Source: an uncultured Candidatus Saccharibacteria bacterium
GTDB taxonomy: Bacteria > Patescibacteriota > Saccharimonadia > Saccharimonadales > Saccharimonadaceae
Length of the DNA stretch: 56,095 nucleotides
Direction: 5' to 3'
Assembly: GCA_946638615.1 (NCBI GenBank)
Contig: CAMPBO010000004.1
Span: forward strand, 1 to 56,095
A program made the translations under genes and the position numbers. Below are positions 9,127-19,915 of the stretch, in pieces. Below the pieces are notes generated by a model. It was not told the DNA's origin. It saw only the letters and a list, made by a program, of their open reading frames with translations, and did no database searches. The number at the start of each line of letters is the position of its first letter. Positions within the stretch are counted from its first letter, which is position 1.

Positions 9127-12100
9127 ATGGATGATGGGCTAAAAAAAAATGACCCTTATCGTGGGATGCAGTCTGGCGTAGATGAAATAAAGCCTGGTTT
9201 TTTGCATAATAATAAATCGGCAGAACGCAAAGAAACTGAATCTAAAGGAGCGGCTAGTGATTTAAAATCAGCAGAGAATACTGCTGGAGCCGAAGTGCCT
9301 ACACGATTTGAAACTGGGCTTACTGATATTAGACGAAATGAGGAAGATGCAGGAGGACTTTATTCAGGTGTAGGACGTAAATCTGAAAAAAGAAAGCAGA
9401 GGGGTTTCAAGTGGATTCTAAAAAAACGTGGACCAATTATAGCAATACTAATGCTGATTTTTGGCACTGGCGGAATTATGGGGGCAACGCAATTATTCCA
9501 ACCGTTTAGTTTATTGGCGCAATTTCAAGAAACTTTCAATTCGATGCATACTTCGGCAAATATGCGATCAGATACGTTTTTTAGAATGCAGATGGATACG
9601 GGACGATATAAAAATCCGATTCAAAACAAATGGTCTGTTTTCAGTGGTGAGACTTTTAAAATAACTTCTAGCCAACGAACTAGACTAGCAGCTCAAGGGA
9701 TAGAGTACGACGGCAATTATGATGGTACTGGTATGCGAGTGCTTAAATTTGATGATGGTACTGGAAAAATTCAAATTGTAACAGCCGATGCTGATACTGC
9801 TAATAAAATAGGTAACGGTGCGGTAGAGTTTAGAAAAATTTACGCAGAAAATGCGGATTTTTTCAATGGTTATAATAAGGGCTCAATGACTTGGCGAGGA
9901 GCAATTACGAATTGGTTCGGAACGATGACGGCGAAATTTTTAAGTAGTAATAAAATTACGCGAAATATGTTCAAAGATTTCCAGAAAAAAGTGGCCGAAT
10001 CAAACGATGGTAATACGCGACGAGTAGCACAGGAAATTATGGCGCGGGGTACGGAAGAAATTAGTGAGGGAGGAATGAAAGTGATTGGCGCCGAAGAGGA
10101 AAAAATAGAAGGCGAGGACGGTAAATTAAAAGGCACGGGCAAATATAATACAAACGAAAATGCGCCAGAGCCTACTAAATCTAGACGAATGGACTTCCAG
10201 ACTGCCAGTGCTGAAAATGGTTATAGTACGGTTGCGAACAAATTAAATGACATTGGAGGAAAGGTACAAAAAGGGGCAAACGTTGCTTGTACGATTATGA
10301 ATACGATGGGAGCCATCAGCTTGTTAGTCACGGCAAGTGAGGCATTACAGATTATTAATTTAACTACGGCATATTTTGAAACAATTGATAAGGTGAAAGC
10401 TGGATATGGCGATGATGCACCAATTCATGTTCTAACTAATGCTTTAAACACGAATACCGTTAACACTAATGCCACATTGGTTTTTAAAGAAAAAGCAGGC
10501 ACGGCTGGTGATGATACGGGTCTGGAAACGGATTATATTAAAACTAATAAAACTGCTATGCAAGCTAGTGGAATTACGGCGTTGTATGGTGGTGGGGCAA
10601 TAAACCCGAACGACCCGAGTGTGCTAAGTTTTAACCCAACGGCGATGATTAATAAAGTGGTTGGTGGTATTGGAGTTAGCATGGACGCATTCAAAGGTTG
10701 TGCTTTGACAAAAATTGTTTCAAACGCCATAACAACAACCACTGATGCTTTGAGTATTGCGGCTTGTCTTGCGGGCGTGTTGGGCGCTACAGTGACGTTC
10801 GGTGCTACGATAGTAGCTGGATGTGGCGAATTGGCTTTTAAGACTTTAAAAGGAATTGGTTGGGGAATCATAATTGGAGTTACAGTTGCGACGGTTATTT
10901 CTACCATTACGCCTGTCGTTGCCAATATGTTGTCGCGTGATTTGATTTCAGAACTTGGTGGCGAAGATTTGGGTAATGCGTTAGCTTCGGGTGCAAACAT
11001 GTATCTTGGTAATACACATCGTTGGAATGGTGGGTCGTTATCGAATTATAAGCAATATAAGGATTTTGCGATCGCCCAGAATCAAGTGATTGCGGAAAAT
11101 GCGAAATATGAGCGACAAACAAAAAGCCCGTTTGACCCCACGTCAAAATATACATTTATGGGAACTTTGCTTACGCAGATGATGAGCTTTTTATCAGTTC
11201 ATTCTTTGATGAGCACGATTTCAGCTACTAGTTCGGTTGTCTCGTCTTCAATTGTGGCGATGAGTCCGACAGCTGCCGCATATGATATTTCTAAAGATTT
11301 ACCAAATTTAGAAGATTATGAAAAAACTTGTCCATACCTTGCTTCTATTGGGGCAGTGGGAGATGCATATTGTAATCCTTATGCTATTACTGATATGTCT
11401 ACGATGGATTATGACCCAGGCGAAGATGTGATTGCCAAGCTAGCATCGGAGGGAAATTTTCTAGACGAGACGAAAGATTTTACTAATAGTAATGGTGAAG
11501 TTGTAAGCAATGTAATTATAAATGGTAATTCTGATTTAGCAAAATATATTTTGTTTTGCGATAATCGTACTTCAGCGTTTGGGATTGCTGATCAAAATAT
11601 TGTAAACGAAGTGAGTAGTTGGGGGTCGATTGATACGGGTTCGAGTTTTGTCAACAGTATGGTCAATTCAGCAATTGGCGCGGTGCCAGTTATAGGCGAT
11701 GTGATTGACGTTGTCAGTAACCAGATATCATTGGAGAATGTAGGCTATGTGAGTGGCGAATCCTGTGTGGCTGGGAATAACGTGGACGCGGCGTCCTCGC
11801 CAAACTGGGAAAAAGCAAAATATTATCAACGCTTTATCGAGGATCAATCTCTGGCTGAATCGATGGGCGTAATCGAAGAGTCAGCGGTGACAGCATACTT
11901 AAATGATTATTACGAAAAAAATCCTTTGGATAATTCTTACGAGGGGATGTTGGCGCGATATTCTGGGCTTGATAAAGAGACGGTGATTGCTTTACTTGAT
12001 TTGATTGACTACGGTAATTACATTGCTTCCTATCATCCAGAAGAAAGGTATGCTTTTGGCGCGCCAGCGGTAAAAATTGAAGAAGAAATGAATTTTAATA

Positions 12101-12183
12101 GTGAGAATATTGCTGGAAATTATTATGTCCTACTAGACAAAATCATTTTTTTCGATGTACGAAACCGTAGTTTTGCAGTATAA
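9127..12183 (+). CDS. Large (1018 aa) multi-TM membrane protein of unknown function
   Basis: Long uninterrupted ORF. Charged cytoplasmic N-term, TM (GPIIAILMLIFGTGGIMGATQLF), Thr/Asn-rich ectodomain, central hydrophobic segments. Confidence 0.8.
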   Translation: MDDGLKKNDPYRGMQSGVDEIKPGFLHNNKSAERKETESKGAASDLKSAENTAGAEVPTRFETGLTDIRRNEEDAGGLYSGVGRKSEKRKQRGFKWILKKRGPIIAILMLIFGTGGIMGATQLFQPFSLLAQFQETFNSMHTSANMRSDTFFRMQMDTGRYKNPIQNKWSVFSGETFKITSSQRTRLAAQGIEYDGNYDGTGMRVLKFDDGTGKIQIVTADADTANKIGNGAVEFRKIYAENADFFNGYNKGSMTWRGAITNWFGTMTAKFLSSNKITRNMFKDFQKKVAESNDGNTRRVAQEIMARGTEEISEGGMKVIGAEEEKIEGEDGKLKGTGKYNTNENAPEPTKSRRMDFQTASAENGYSTVANKLNDIGGKVQKGANVACTIMNTMGAISLLVTASEALQIINLTTAYFETIDKVKAGYGDDAPIHVLTNALNTNTVNTNATLVFKEKAGTAGDDTGLETDYIKTNKTAMQASGITALYGGGAINPNDPSVLSFNPTAMINKVVGGIGVSMDAFKGCALTKIVSNAITTTTDALSIAACLAGVLGATVTFGATIVAGCGELAFKTLKGIGWGIIIGVTVATVISTITPVVANMLSRDLISELGGEDLGNALASGANMYLGNTHRWNGGSLSNYKQYKDFAIAQNQVIAENAKYERQTKSPFDPTSKYTFMGTLLTQMMSFLSVHSLMSTISATSSVVSSSIVAMSPTAAAYDISKDLPNLEDYEKTCPYLASIGAVGDAYCNPYAITDMSTMDYDPGEDVIAKLASEGNFLDETKDFTNSNGEVVSNVIINGNSDLAKYILFCDNRTSAFGIADQNIVNEVSSWGSIDTGSSFVNSMVNSAIGAVPVIGDVIDVVSNQISLENVGYVSGESCVAGNNVDAASSPNWEKAKYYQRFIEDQSLAESMGVIEESAVTAYLNDYYEKNPLDNSYEGMLARYSGLDKETVIALLDLIDYGNYIASYHPEERYAFGAPAVKIEEEMNFNSENIAGNYYVLLDKIIFFDVRNRSFAV

Positions 12184-12184
12184 T
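12179..12184 (+). promoter_or_regulatory. pheS -10 box (leaderless candidate)
   Basis: TATAAT ends 6 nt before ATG 12191. Confidence 0.6.
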
Positions 12185-12190
12185 ATAGGC

Positions 12191-13147
12191 ATGCAAGATC
12201 TTCAGAAACTAAAAGATGAATTAAAAGCAATAAATGGTGAATATGCTGGGATTCGTGATGTTCCAGTGGAAGAGCGGGCGGAATTTGGTCGTAAGCTAAA
12301 TGAAAAAAAGCAATCTATTCTTGCGAAAATCGCAGAAGTTGAGCAAGCAGCAATTGATGAAATGGTCGAGCCAATTGATGTGACGGCTTGGTCAGGAGTA
12401 AATGAACTGATACCAGAATTTTATTCGGTTACGGCGGGTTCAAAACACCCTTTAATGACAGAACTTGATCGAGTAATTGATATCTATCAAATGATGGGTT
12501 TTGATGTGATAGAATCACGGCAACTTGACGATGAATTTCATATGTTTGATTCTTTGAATTTTCCAAAAGAGCATCCAGCGCGGGACGGCTACGATACTTT
12601 TAGAACCGAGGAAGGATTAATCCCGCCAGCGCATACTTCAACGATGCAGCATCGGGTATTAAAGAATTTCAAGTCGAATTTAGATGAGGGTAAAGCGATT
12701 GCGGTAGTGGTTCCTGGTCGAGTGTTTAGAAATGAAGATGTGGATGCGACGCACGAGCATACATTTTATCAGTGTGAGGGGGTGTATGTTTCGGAAACTT
12801 GTACGCTTGGTGATATGTTGGGGATTTTGCGGGAATTTTTCGAGAAGTACTATGAGCAAAAATTAAATATTCGGACTCAACCAGGGTATTTTCCATTCAC
12901 TGAACCAAGTCTAGAATTTATGATCGAAAAGCCAAAGGCTCTCGGCGGGAAGAAAGGTGATTTTTTGGAAATGCTTGGATGTGGGATGATTCATCCAAAT
13001 GTGTTAAAGATGGCTGGAATTGATCCTGTGAAGTATCATGGGTTTGCTTGGGGCGGTGGAATTGACCGTCTAGTTATGCTAAGATACGGGCTAGAAGATG
13101 TGAGAAACTTTGAATCGGGTAATCTTAATTTCTTGAGGGAGTTTTAA
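12191..13147 (+). CDS. pheS: Phenylalanyl-tRNA synthetase alpha subunit
   Basis: MQDLQKLKDELKAINGEYAG..., HPARDGYDTFRTEEGLIPPAHTSTMQHRVL, PGRVFRNEDVDATHEHTFYQCEG, FAWGGGIDRLVMLRYGLEDVR. Start at 12191 preferred over 12155. Confidence 0.95.
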   Translation: MQDLQKLKDELKAINGEYAGIRDVPVEERAEFGRKLNEKKQSILAKIAEVEQAAIDEMVEPIDVTAWSGVNELIPEFYSVTAGSKHPLMTELDRVIDIYQMMGFDVIESRQLDDEFHMFDSLNFPKEHPARDGYDTFRTEEGLIPPAHTSTMQHRVLKNFKSNLDEGKAIAVVVPGRVFRNEDVDATHEHTFYQCEGVYVSETCTLGDMLGILREFFEKYYEQKLNIRTQPGYFPFTEPSLEFMIEKPKALGGKKGDFLEMLGCGMIHPNVLKMAGIDPVKYHGFAWGGGIDRLVMLRYGLEDVRNFESGNLNFLREF

Positions 13148-15556
13148 ATGAAAATTTCGCTGAATTGGTTAAAAAAATACGTTAATGTTCCAGAAGAAAT
13201 TTCAAATGAAGAATTGATTCGTTTGATAGGCGCGCGTTTAGTTGAAGTTGAGGGCGTAATTGATGAAACACATAAGTACGATAATGTATATGTAGTACGG
13301 GTAGAAAGTGCTGAGAAGATTCCAGATACACACCTAACGCTTTGCCAAATTAATGATGGCGGTACGGAACTTATACAAGTGGTTTGTGGGGCACCAAATG
13401 TACGCGAAGGGATGCTTGCGGTTTGGATAAAACCTGGTGCAATTGTGCCAGCATCGGTTCATGAAGATGCGCCGTTTGTGATTGGTAAGCGTAAAATGCT
13501 CGGCAAATATGATTCTTGTGGTATGCTTGCTGGTGCAGATGAGTTGGATTTTGGCGGTAAGCATGATAAGATTGCGGAAATTAATCCAGAAATTGCAAAA
13601 CCAGGCGACTTATTAGCAGATGTGTTTGGGCTTAATGATTTGATTTTGGAGATCGAGAATAAATCTTTAACACATCGACCAGACACTTTTGGAATTATTG
13701 GTTTTGCGAGGGAAGTAGCAGGAATTTTGGGCAAAAAATTTAATGAGCCTGAATTTTTATTTAAAGAAGAAGTTTTCCCGGAAGGATTTTTGATTGAAAC
13801 AAAAGAAGGTCTTTCTAGTGTCAGTTCGAACTTAGAGATTGAAATAAAGGACGCTTCAATCTGTCCACGTTATACTGCGGCGGTGATTAAAGTAAATGAG
13901 GCTACAGAAGAAGACAAATATCTTTCTGAAGTGAAAATTTTACTTGCAAAATCAGGGATGCAAACAGTATCAAAAATAGTTGATGTAACAAACTATCTAA
14001 TGCTTTTGACTGGCCAGCCGTTACACGCTTTTGACTACGATAAGTTTTTGAGTGTAGGCGACAGTGGTTCTCCGAAGGTTGTAGTTCGTAATGCTAAAGA
14101 CGGTGAGAAAATTGAACTACTAGACGGAGAACAGATAATTTGTAATCCAAGCGACATTTTAATTACAGCTAATAATGTTCCAGTCGCAATGGCTGGAGCG
14201 ATGGGCGGAAAAAATACAGAAATCGATGAAAACACTAAAAATATTTTACTAGAATCGGCGACTTTTAGTTTGTATAATTTACGTAAAACTCAAATGGCAC
14301 ACGGGATTTTTACTGAAGCGATTACGAGATTTACGAAAGGTGTACCAGCAGGGGGAACTTTTAATGTTTTGGCAGAGGCGGTTCGTGAAATTAATGGCAA
14401 GCCATTGGAACTTTGTGATAAATTCTTAAACGTTAAACCTGTCGATGCCATAAAAATTACAACAGACGAAATAAATGATTTGCTTGGAACGGGGTACGAT
14501 AAAGAATTAATAGTGAAGACCTTAGAGAATGTTGGGTTTATGATAACTTTTGTTGACTCAAAGCAAATAATTGTCGAAACTCCATTTTGGCGAACTGATA
14601 CTCATATTAAAGAAGATATTATTGAGGAAGTAGGACGGTTGCTCGGATATGACAATATCAAACCGACTTTACCTTTGCATGCTACAGCAAATAAAAATGC
14701 GCTGTTTACGCTAAAAAGTGAACTTCGTGATAAGCTATCAAAACTTGGTGCAAATGAACTTTTGACTTATAGTTTTGTTAGTGAAAATTTGCTTAAGAGG
14801 GCTAATCAAGATTTAAAGAACTCATACAAAATCGTAAACTCAATTAGTCCAGAATTACAATACGTACGTCAATCAATTATACCTAACCTGCTCGATAAAA
14901 CTTTCTTGAATGAAAAATTACCAGTTGAAAAATTTGCAATTTTTGAAATGAATAAAGTTTATCAAAAAAATTGGGGTTTAGATGAAGAGGCTGTACCAAT
15001 TGAGAAAATACATCTTGGTTTCGTGGTGGCAGAACGAAAAAATTGCGAAACGGCATATTATAAAGCTAAGAAATACATTAATAAAATATTTGAAGATTAT
15101 GGAATTGAGGTAATTTATTCTCCGCTAAAAATAAAAACTGCCGAAACTATGCCATTTGAGCCAAAGCGTTCAGCTGAAATAAGAATAAAAGCTCAACCAG
15201 ACGTATTGATAGGTGTTGTAGGTGAATTTAAAAAATCCGTGAAGAATAGCTTTAAACTGGCAGACTATTTGGCTGGTTTTGAGATTGATCTTGAAACACT
15301 TTTGGCGAACAAATCTCATGAACACAAAATAACGGTTACAAAGAAAGAAAAGCGAGATTTAACTGTTGTTACCGAAGGCTCTTACGATGATGTTAAAAAC
15401 AAAATTGAAAAGATACTATCCGATAATGGTGTCTTTGCTAAAATTATTCCAGGAGCGATATATCTGCCAGAAAATTCCACCAAAAAACATATTACTGTCC
15501 ATCTAGAGTTTACCAATTACAATGAAGATGTAATGCAGAAACTTGAAAATTTGTAA
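13148..15556 (+). CDS. pheT: Phenylalanyl-tRNA synthetase beta subunit
   Basis: MKISLNWLKKYVNVPEEIS, VVCGAPNVREG, NRPDTFG-like HRPDTFGIIGFAREVAGILG, ferredoxin-like anticodon-binding C-term. Confidence 0.95.
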   Translation: MKISLNWLKKYVNVPEEISNEELIRLIGARLVEVEGVIDETHKYDNVYVVRVESAEKIPDTHLTLCQINDGGTELIQVVCGAPNVREGMLAVWIKPGAIVPASVHEDAPFVIGKRKMLGKYDSCGMLAGADELDFGGKHDKIAEINPEIAKPGDLLADVFGLNDLILEIENKSLTHRPDTFGIIGFAREVAGILGKKFNEPEFLFKEEVFPEGFLIETKEGLSSVSSNLEIEIKDASICPRYTAAVIKVNEATEEDKYLSEVKILLAKSGMQTVSKIVDVTNYLMLLTGQPLHAFDYDKFLSVGDSGSPKVVVRNAKDGEKIELLDGEQIICNPSDILITANNVPVAMAGAMGGKNTEIDENTKNILLESATFSLYNLRKTQMAHGIFTEAITRFTKGVPAGGTFNVLAEAVREINGKPLELCDKFLNVKPVDAIKITTDEINDLLGTGYDKELIVKTLENVGFMITFVDSKQIIVETPFWRTDTHIKEDIIEEVGRLLGYDNIKPTLPLHATANKNALFTLKSELRDKLSKLGANELLTYSFVSENLLKRANQDLKNSYKIVNSISPELQYVRQSIIPNLLDKTFLNEKLPVEKFAIFEMNKVYQKNWGLDEEAVPIEKIHLGFVVAERKNCETAYYKAKKYINKIFEDYGIEVIYSPLKIKTAETMPFEPKRSAEIRIKAQPDVLIGVVGEFKKSVKNSFKLADYLAGFEIDLETLLANKSHEHKITVTKKEKRDLTVVTEGSYDDVKNKIEKILSDNGVFAKIIPGAIYLPENSTKKHITVHLEFTNYNEDVMQKLENL

Positions 15557-15586
15557 TAATAAAACGTTTATGTTAGAATTAGAGTT

Positions 15587-16345
15587 ATGATATTGCTCGA
15601 TTCTGTCATAAAAAAATATCCTGGAGACAATGAGCCAGCGCTTGATTCGGTATCGCTACATATTGAACCAAATGAATTTGTATTTTTAGTAGGAAAATCT
15701 GGTGCTGGTAAATCTACGCTTATTAAAATGATAACTAAGGAAGAAATTCCTGATTCTGGTAAAATTATTGTTGGCGGTATAGACCTTGATTACGTAAAAA
15801 AACGTGATATTCCTGGGTATCGAAGAAGGCTAGGGGTTGTTTTTCAAGATTTTAAATTGTTACCTAGACGAACAGTATATGAAAATGTTGCTTTCGCACT
15901 TGAAATTGCTGGCATGAGCGGTAAAGAAATTCGTAAAACGGTGCCAAAAGTACTTGAGTTAGTAGATCTACTAGATCAGGCAAAAAAATTCCCAGATCAA
16001 TTGTCGGGTGGTCAGCAACAACGAGTGTCGATTGCACGTTCGGTGGCAAGACAGCCGAAGATTTTGATTGCCGATGAGCCGACTGCTAATCTAGATAAGT
16101 TGACTACCGAGGAAATTATTGGGCTTCTAAAAAAGATTAATGATTTCGGGACAACTATACTTGTCACGACGCATAACGAAAATATAGTAAATACTTTGCA
16201 AAAGCGCGTAGTTACTTTAAAAGATGGCAAGATAGTGAATGATCAAAAAAGCCATGGCATCTATGAGCTAAGCGGAGCGAAAATTCCTGTACGTAGAGTG
16301 CAAACTCCAGGTCATGCTTTGAAACAGAAAAGAAGGGTAGCTTAA
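15587..16345 (+). CDS. ftsE: Cell-division ABC transporter ATP-binding protein FtsE
   Basis: GKSGAGKSTLIKMI Walker A, LSGGQQQRVSIARS signature, ILIADEPTANLD. Followed by ftsX. Confidence 0.92.
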   Translation: MILLDSVIKKYPGDNEPALDSVSLHIEPNEFVFLVGKSGAGKSTLIKMITKEEIPDSGKIIVGGIDLDYVKKRDIPGYRRRLGVVFQDFKLLPRRTVYENVAFALEIAGMSGKEIRKTVPKVLELVDLLDQAKKFPDQLSGGQQQRVSIARSVARQPKILIADEPTANLDKLTTEEIIGLLKKINDFGTTILVTTHNENIVNTLQKRVVTLKDGKIVNDQKSHGIYELSGAKIPVRRVQTPGHALKQKRRVA

Positions 16346-17376
16346 TGATGAAAGACAAAATAACAAATAACGAAAAAATAAAAAAGATTTCTAAAGCGAG
16401 TCTAAAAAAAATACGCAAGAATCAGAAGCGTAATGTGGCCAGAGAAAAAACCCGAATCGTTAAATACGGAATTCGAAGTTTTTCTAGAAACATTTGGCTT
16501 TCGACAGCAGCAACAGTGGTGATGGCATTTACACTAATTATTTTATTTGTAACAATTGTTGCAAGCGTAATTTTAACAAATACTGCCGAGATGATGAAAG
16601 ATAAAATAGATATTACGATTTATTTAAAACCTGGGACTTCGGTAGAAACTTTGAAAGAATTAACCGAAACGATTTTAAAGGACCCGAATATTAAAAGTGT
16701 CGTAACTTCAACTTCGGAAGATGAGTATGCAAAGTTTTTGGAAGATAACGCAGGAAGCGAAGAGATTGTTAATGTTCTCGATGAAGAAATGACAGCATTA
16801 ATGATAAAAAAGATGCAGTCAACGATGAGGATTAAAGTCTATAATATAGATAACCTAGATAGTGTTAAAAACCTAGTAGCGACTGAAGATATTTTTGTCA
16901 AAAATATTGATAAAGATAAATCTCCAACTTATGACGTGAATCAAGCTGAAATTGCAACAATTACATCTTGGGCACGAATTGCGCGAACTGGAGGGATTGT
17001 ACTTGGTGCTGTTTTCTTGGTGGTATCGATTTTGATAATTTTTAGTACAATTCGGATGGCGATTTTTTCAAGACGTGAAGAAATCTATATGATGAAGCTG
17101 GTCGGGGCTGATAAAAGTTTTATTCGTGGGCCATTTTTGGTTGAAGCGGAAATTTGCGGTATGATTGCTGGAATTGTTGCTGCAACGGTTTCTTATTTCG
17201 GATTTGAGTTCTTGGCACCAAAGCTTAGTAGTTATGGTATTAATATGAGTTCGACCATTGAACTGATGCACTCAAATAAATTGATTTTAGTATATTTGGT
17301 GTTTATTTTGGCAGGTGTAATTATTGGTAGGATTTCGGCAAGGCTTGCCATTTCAAAATATTTGAATAAAGCTTAA
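16345..17376 (+). CDS. ftsX: Cell-division permease FtsX
   Basis: Four-TM FtsX layout; overlaps the ftsE stop (TAATG). Confidence 0.9.
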   Translation: MMKDKITNNEKIKKISKASLKKIRKNQKRNVAREKTRIVKYGIRSFSRNIWLSTAATVVMAFTLIILFVTIVASVILTNTAEMMKDKIDITIYLKPGTSVETLKELTETILKDPNIKSVVTSTSEDEYAKFLEDNAGSEEIVNVLDEEMTALMIKKMQSTMRIKVYNIDNLDSVKNLVATEDIFVKNIDKDKSPTYDVNQAEIATITSWARIARTGGIVLGAVFLVVSILIIFSTIRMAIFSRREEIYMMKLVGADKSFIRGPFLVEAEICGMIAGIVAATVSYFGFEFLAPKLSSYGINMSSTIELMHSNKLILVYLVFILAGVIIGRISARLAISKYLNKA

Positions 17377-17430
17377 GCTATTGTTTTTTGGTTACGCTTA
17401 TACTATAATCAGTATGAAGGAGTGTTTCCT

Positions 17431-18702
17431 ATGAATGAAAAAAAACAAAAATCTGGCAAAAGGGTGCAAATAGGACGACGCGTTATTTTGTTTTTGTTGT
17501 GTTTTCTTAGCGGATCCATTGTATTAACAGCTGGTTTAATAGACGAGAAAAATGCGGAAGGATACGTAAATGAACGGGCTTGCAATATGGATCCTGCTTG
17601 TGTTGCGGCACGTGAAGCAGCCGAAGCGGCCAAAGCCGATGCGGATAAGGCGGCTGGAGCAGCAAGTCATTATCAGCAACAGGTTAATGCATTGAATGTT
17701 CAAATCGCTAATCTTGAACTTGATATTGCTAATACAGAAGCACAAATAAAAGACCTAAATAACCAAATCGATGAAGTCGAAGAGAAGCTAAAGACAGAAC
17801 AGGATGCATTGGCAGAAATTCTTATAAATATGCATTTTGAAAGCGATGTTGAACCTATTACTATATTGGCTGGCGCAAATTCAATTTCAGATTTGGCAGA
17901 GAGAGCAACTCGCAATGATGTTGCAAAACAACAGATTAGTGCAGTTGCAACTAAAATAAAAGCCCTGAAGGAGGAGTTGAAAGCAAATAGAGCGGAAGTA
18001 GAAAAACTTTTAGCTGAACAACGGTCGACTAAAGAGGGTCTATCATCCTTAAAATCAGAACAGCAAGCTCTAATTTTTAAATATCAAAATGATGCGGCGG
18101 CTTATGAGGCTAAAGCTAAGGCGGAAATGCAACGACAACAAGAATTAGCCCAACAGGTAATTGATGCGAACCCTGGGTTGTTTGGTGGCGATGCTTATAA
18201 CGGTGATGATCCGTATGCTCCGTGGTTGAAACGTACCTATGGAAAAACTTGCCCAACTTCAAACTGGTATTCGGGTAGCTATGCTTTGACTGGTATAGGT
18301 TGGTATTCATGTGAATGTACTAGTTATGTAGCTTATAGGTTCCAGCAAGCTTATGGTCGAATGATCCCGATGTGGCACAATGCTGCATATTGGAAGGGCT
18401 ACGCGGAGAAAAATTCAAATTATTATGTAGACAAAAACCCAACTGACGGTTCAATTGGTTGGACTGGTGTTGGTGAATTTGGCCATGTATTTTGGGTTGA
18501 GTATGTAAGCGGAGGGTATGTTTATATAACTGAATACAACAACTCTTCTGCTACAAAAAACTATCTAAAAAGTGCACTCGGTTATATTCCAGCCGATGAA
18601 TATTATGGTGGCACTAAATATGCTTATTGGTGGCGATTTGGCTCAAGAAAAGTTTCACTGGCTGAAGCTAGGAATAATTTTTGGTTTATTCATTTGAAAT
18701 AA
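17431..18702 (+). CDS. Secreted coiled-coil peptidoglycan hydrolase with C-terminal CHAP domain (PcsB-like)
   Basis: Long N-term coiled coil, then YSCECTSYVAYRFQQAYGRMIPMWHNAAYW...GHVFWVEYV CHAP motif. SD gaaggag before ATG 17431. Confidence 0.85.
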   Translation: MNEKKQKSGKRVQIGRRVILFLLCFLSGSIVLTAGLIDEKNAEGYVNERACNMDPACVAAREAAEAAKADADKAAGAASHYQQQVNALNVQIANLELDIANTEAQIKDLNNQIDEVEEKLKTEQDALAEILINMHFESDVEPITILAGANSISDLAERATRNDVAKQQISAVATKIKALKEELKANRAEVEKLLAEQRSTKEGLSSLKSEQQALIFKYQNDAAAYEAKAKAEMQRQQELAQQVIDANPGLFGGDAYNGDDPYAPWLKRTYGKTCPTSNWYSGSYALTGIGWYSCECTSYVAYRFQQAYGRMIPMWHNAAYWKGYAEKNSNYYVDKNPTDGSIGWTGVGEFGHVFWVEYVSGGYVYITEYNNSSATKNYLKSALGYIPADEYYGGTKYAYWWRFGSRKVSLAEARNNFWFIHLK

Positions 18703-18721
18703 TTTATGGTAAAATAAAATA

Positions 18722-19915
18722 ATGAATAAAAATAATTGGCAAGAGAAGAAAATTAATCTTGGTTCGGCTATTATTATGTCAGCTGTACTAGCAATAATAG
18801 GTGGAGTAATTGGGGCAAATTGGGAAAATTGGTTTAGTAATTTTGCCCCTTATCTTGGGTTTCAAAATCGAGCAACATCTATCGTTGATTGGTCACCACT
18901 CGATGAAGTTTACAATCAATTGGCTTCCTCATATAATGGCGAAATCTCAACAAGCGATATAATTGAGGGGGCCAAAAAAGGAATGGCGGAATCTTTGGGG
19001 GATATTTACACGACATATATGGGGGCAACTGAGGCGGCGGATTTTTATGATGATTTACATGGAAATGTTGGTTCAGGTATTGGTATTGAAATGGGGCTTC
19101 GTGACGGGTATGTAAGAGTGCTCAGAACTTTGCCTGATAATCCTGCTCGTGAAGCGGGGATTTTAGCTGGTGATATTTTGTATAAAGTCGATGATGAGGA
19201 AATTTATGCTTTATCGGTAGAAGAAATTGCTAAGAAAGTTCGCGGTGAAACTGGCTCGGAGATAATGGTAACAATCATAAGGGATGGAGCAGAGAAATCT
19301 TTCACGATGAAGCGCGAGGCGATAAATAATGTTTCGGTTTATGTGGAATATGAAGACAAAACGGCTATTATAACGGTAACAAGATTTGATAATGATACTG
19401 GAACAAAAGTACAAAAGATAGCGCAGGATTTTATAGGTAAGGGGATCAACAAAGTTATTTTAGATTTGCGAAGTAATGGTGGGGGTTATGTATCGGCGGC
19501 TCAAGATTTGATGAGTTTGTGGTTAGACGGAGAAAAAAGTTTAATCCAAAAATCTAAACATCTCGGCAATAGTATCTCGTCGACATCTTCTGGTAAGGCC
19601 ATTTTAAAAAATATAAAAACGATTGTGCTTGTAAATGGTACTACGGCTTCGGCGTCAGAAATCGTAGCTGGAGCTTTGCAAGATTATGGTAAAGCAACAA
19701 TTGTCGGTGAAAAAACTTATGGGAAAGGTGTGGTCCAAACCTTGTATCAACTTTCGGGAAATTCACTGCTTAAAGTCACAACAGCAGAATGGTATACTCC
19801 AAAAGAACGCTCTATTAATAAAGTTGGCATTACTCCAGATATCGAAGTTGAAAGAAGTTATGAAGATATTAATGCGATGCGCGATCCACAAATGGATAAG
19901 GCAAAGGAAATATAG
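18722..19915 (+). CDS. ctpA: S41 family C-terminal processing peptidase with PDZ
   Basis: GSGIGIEMGLRDGYVRVLRTLPDNPAREAGILAGD (PDZ), LDLRSNGGGYVSAAQDL, NGTTASASEIVAGALQDYGKATIVGEKTYGKGVVQ. Confidence 0.92.
   Translation: MNKNNWQEKKINLGSAIIMSAVLAIIGGVIGANWENWFSNFAPYLGFQNRATSIVDWSPLDEVYNQLASSYNGEISTSDIIEGAKKGMAESLGDIYTTYMGATEAADFYDDLHGNVGSGIGIEMGLRDGYVRVLRTLPDNPAREAGILAGDILYKVDDEEIYALSVEEIAKKVRGETGSEIMVTIIRDGAEKSFTMKREAINNVSVYVEYEDKTAIITVTRFDNDTGTKVQKIAQDFIGKGINKVILDLRSNGGGYVSAAQDLMSLWLDGEKSLIQKSKHLGNSISSTSSGKAILKNIKTIVLVNGTTASASEIVAGALQDYGKATIVGEKTYGKGVVQTLYQLSGNSLLKVTTAEWYTPKERSINKVGITPDIEVERSYEDINAMRDPQMDKAKEI

Noticed and set aside
10533-11000. 155-aa minus-strand ORF
   Set aside because: Antisense within the 1018-aa gene; no recognisable domain, start signals or terminator.
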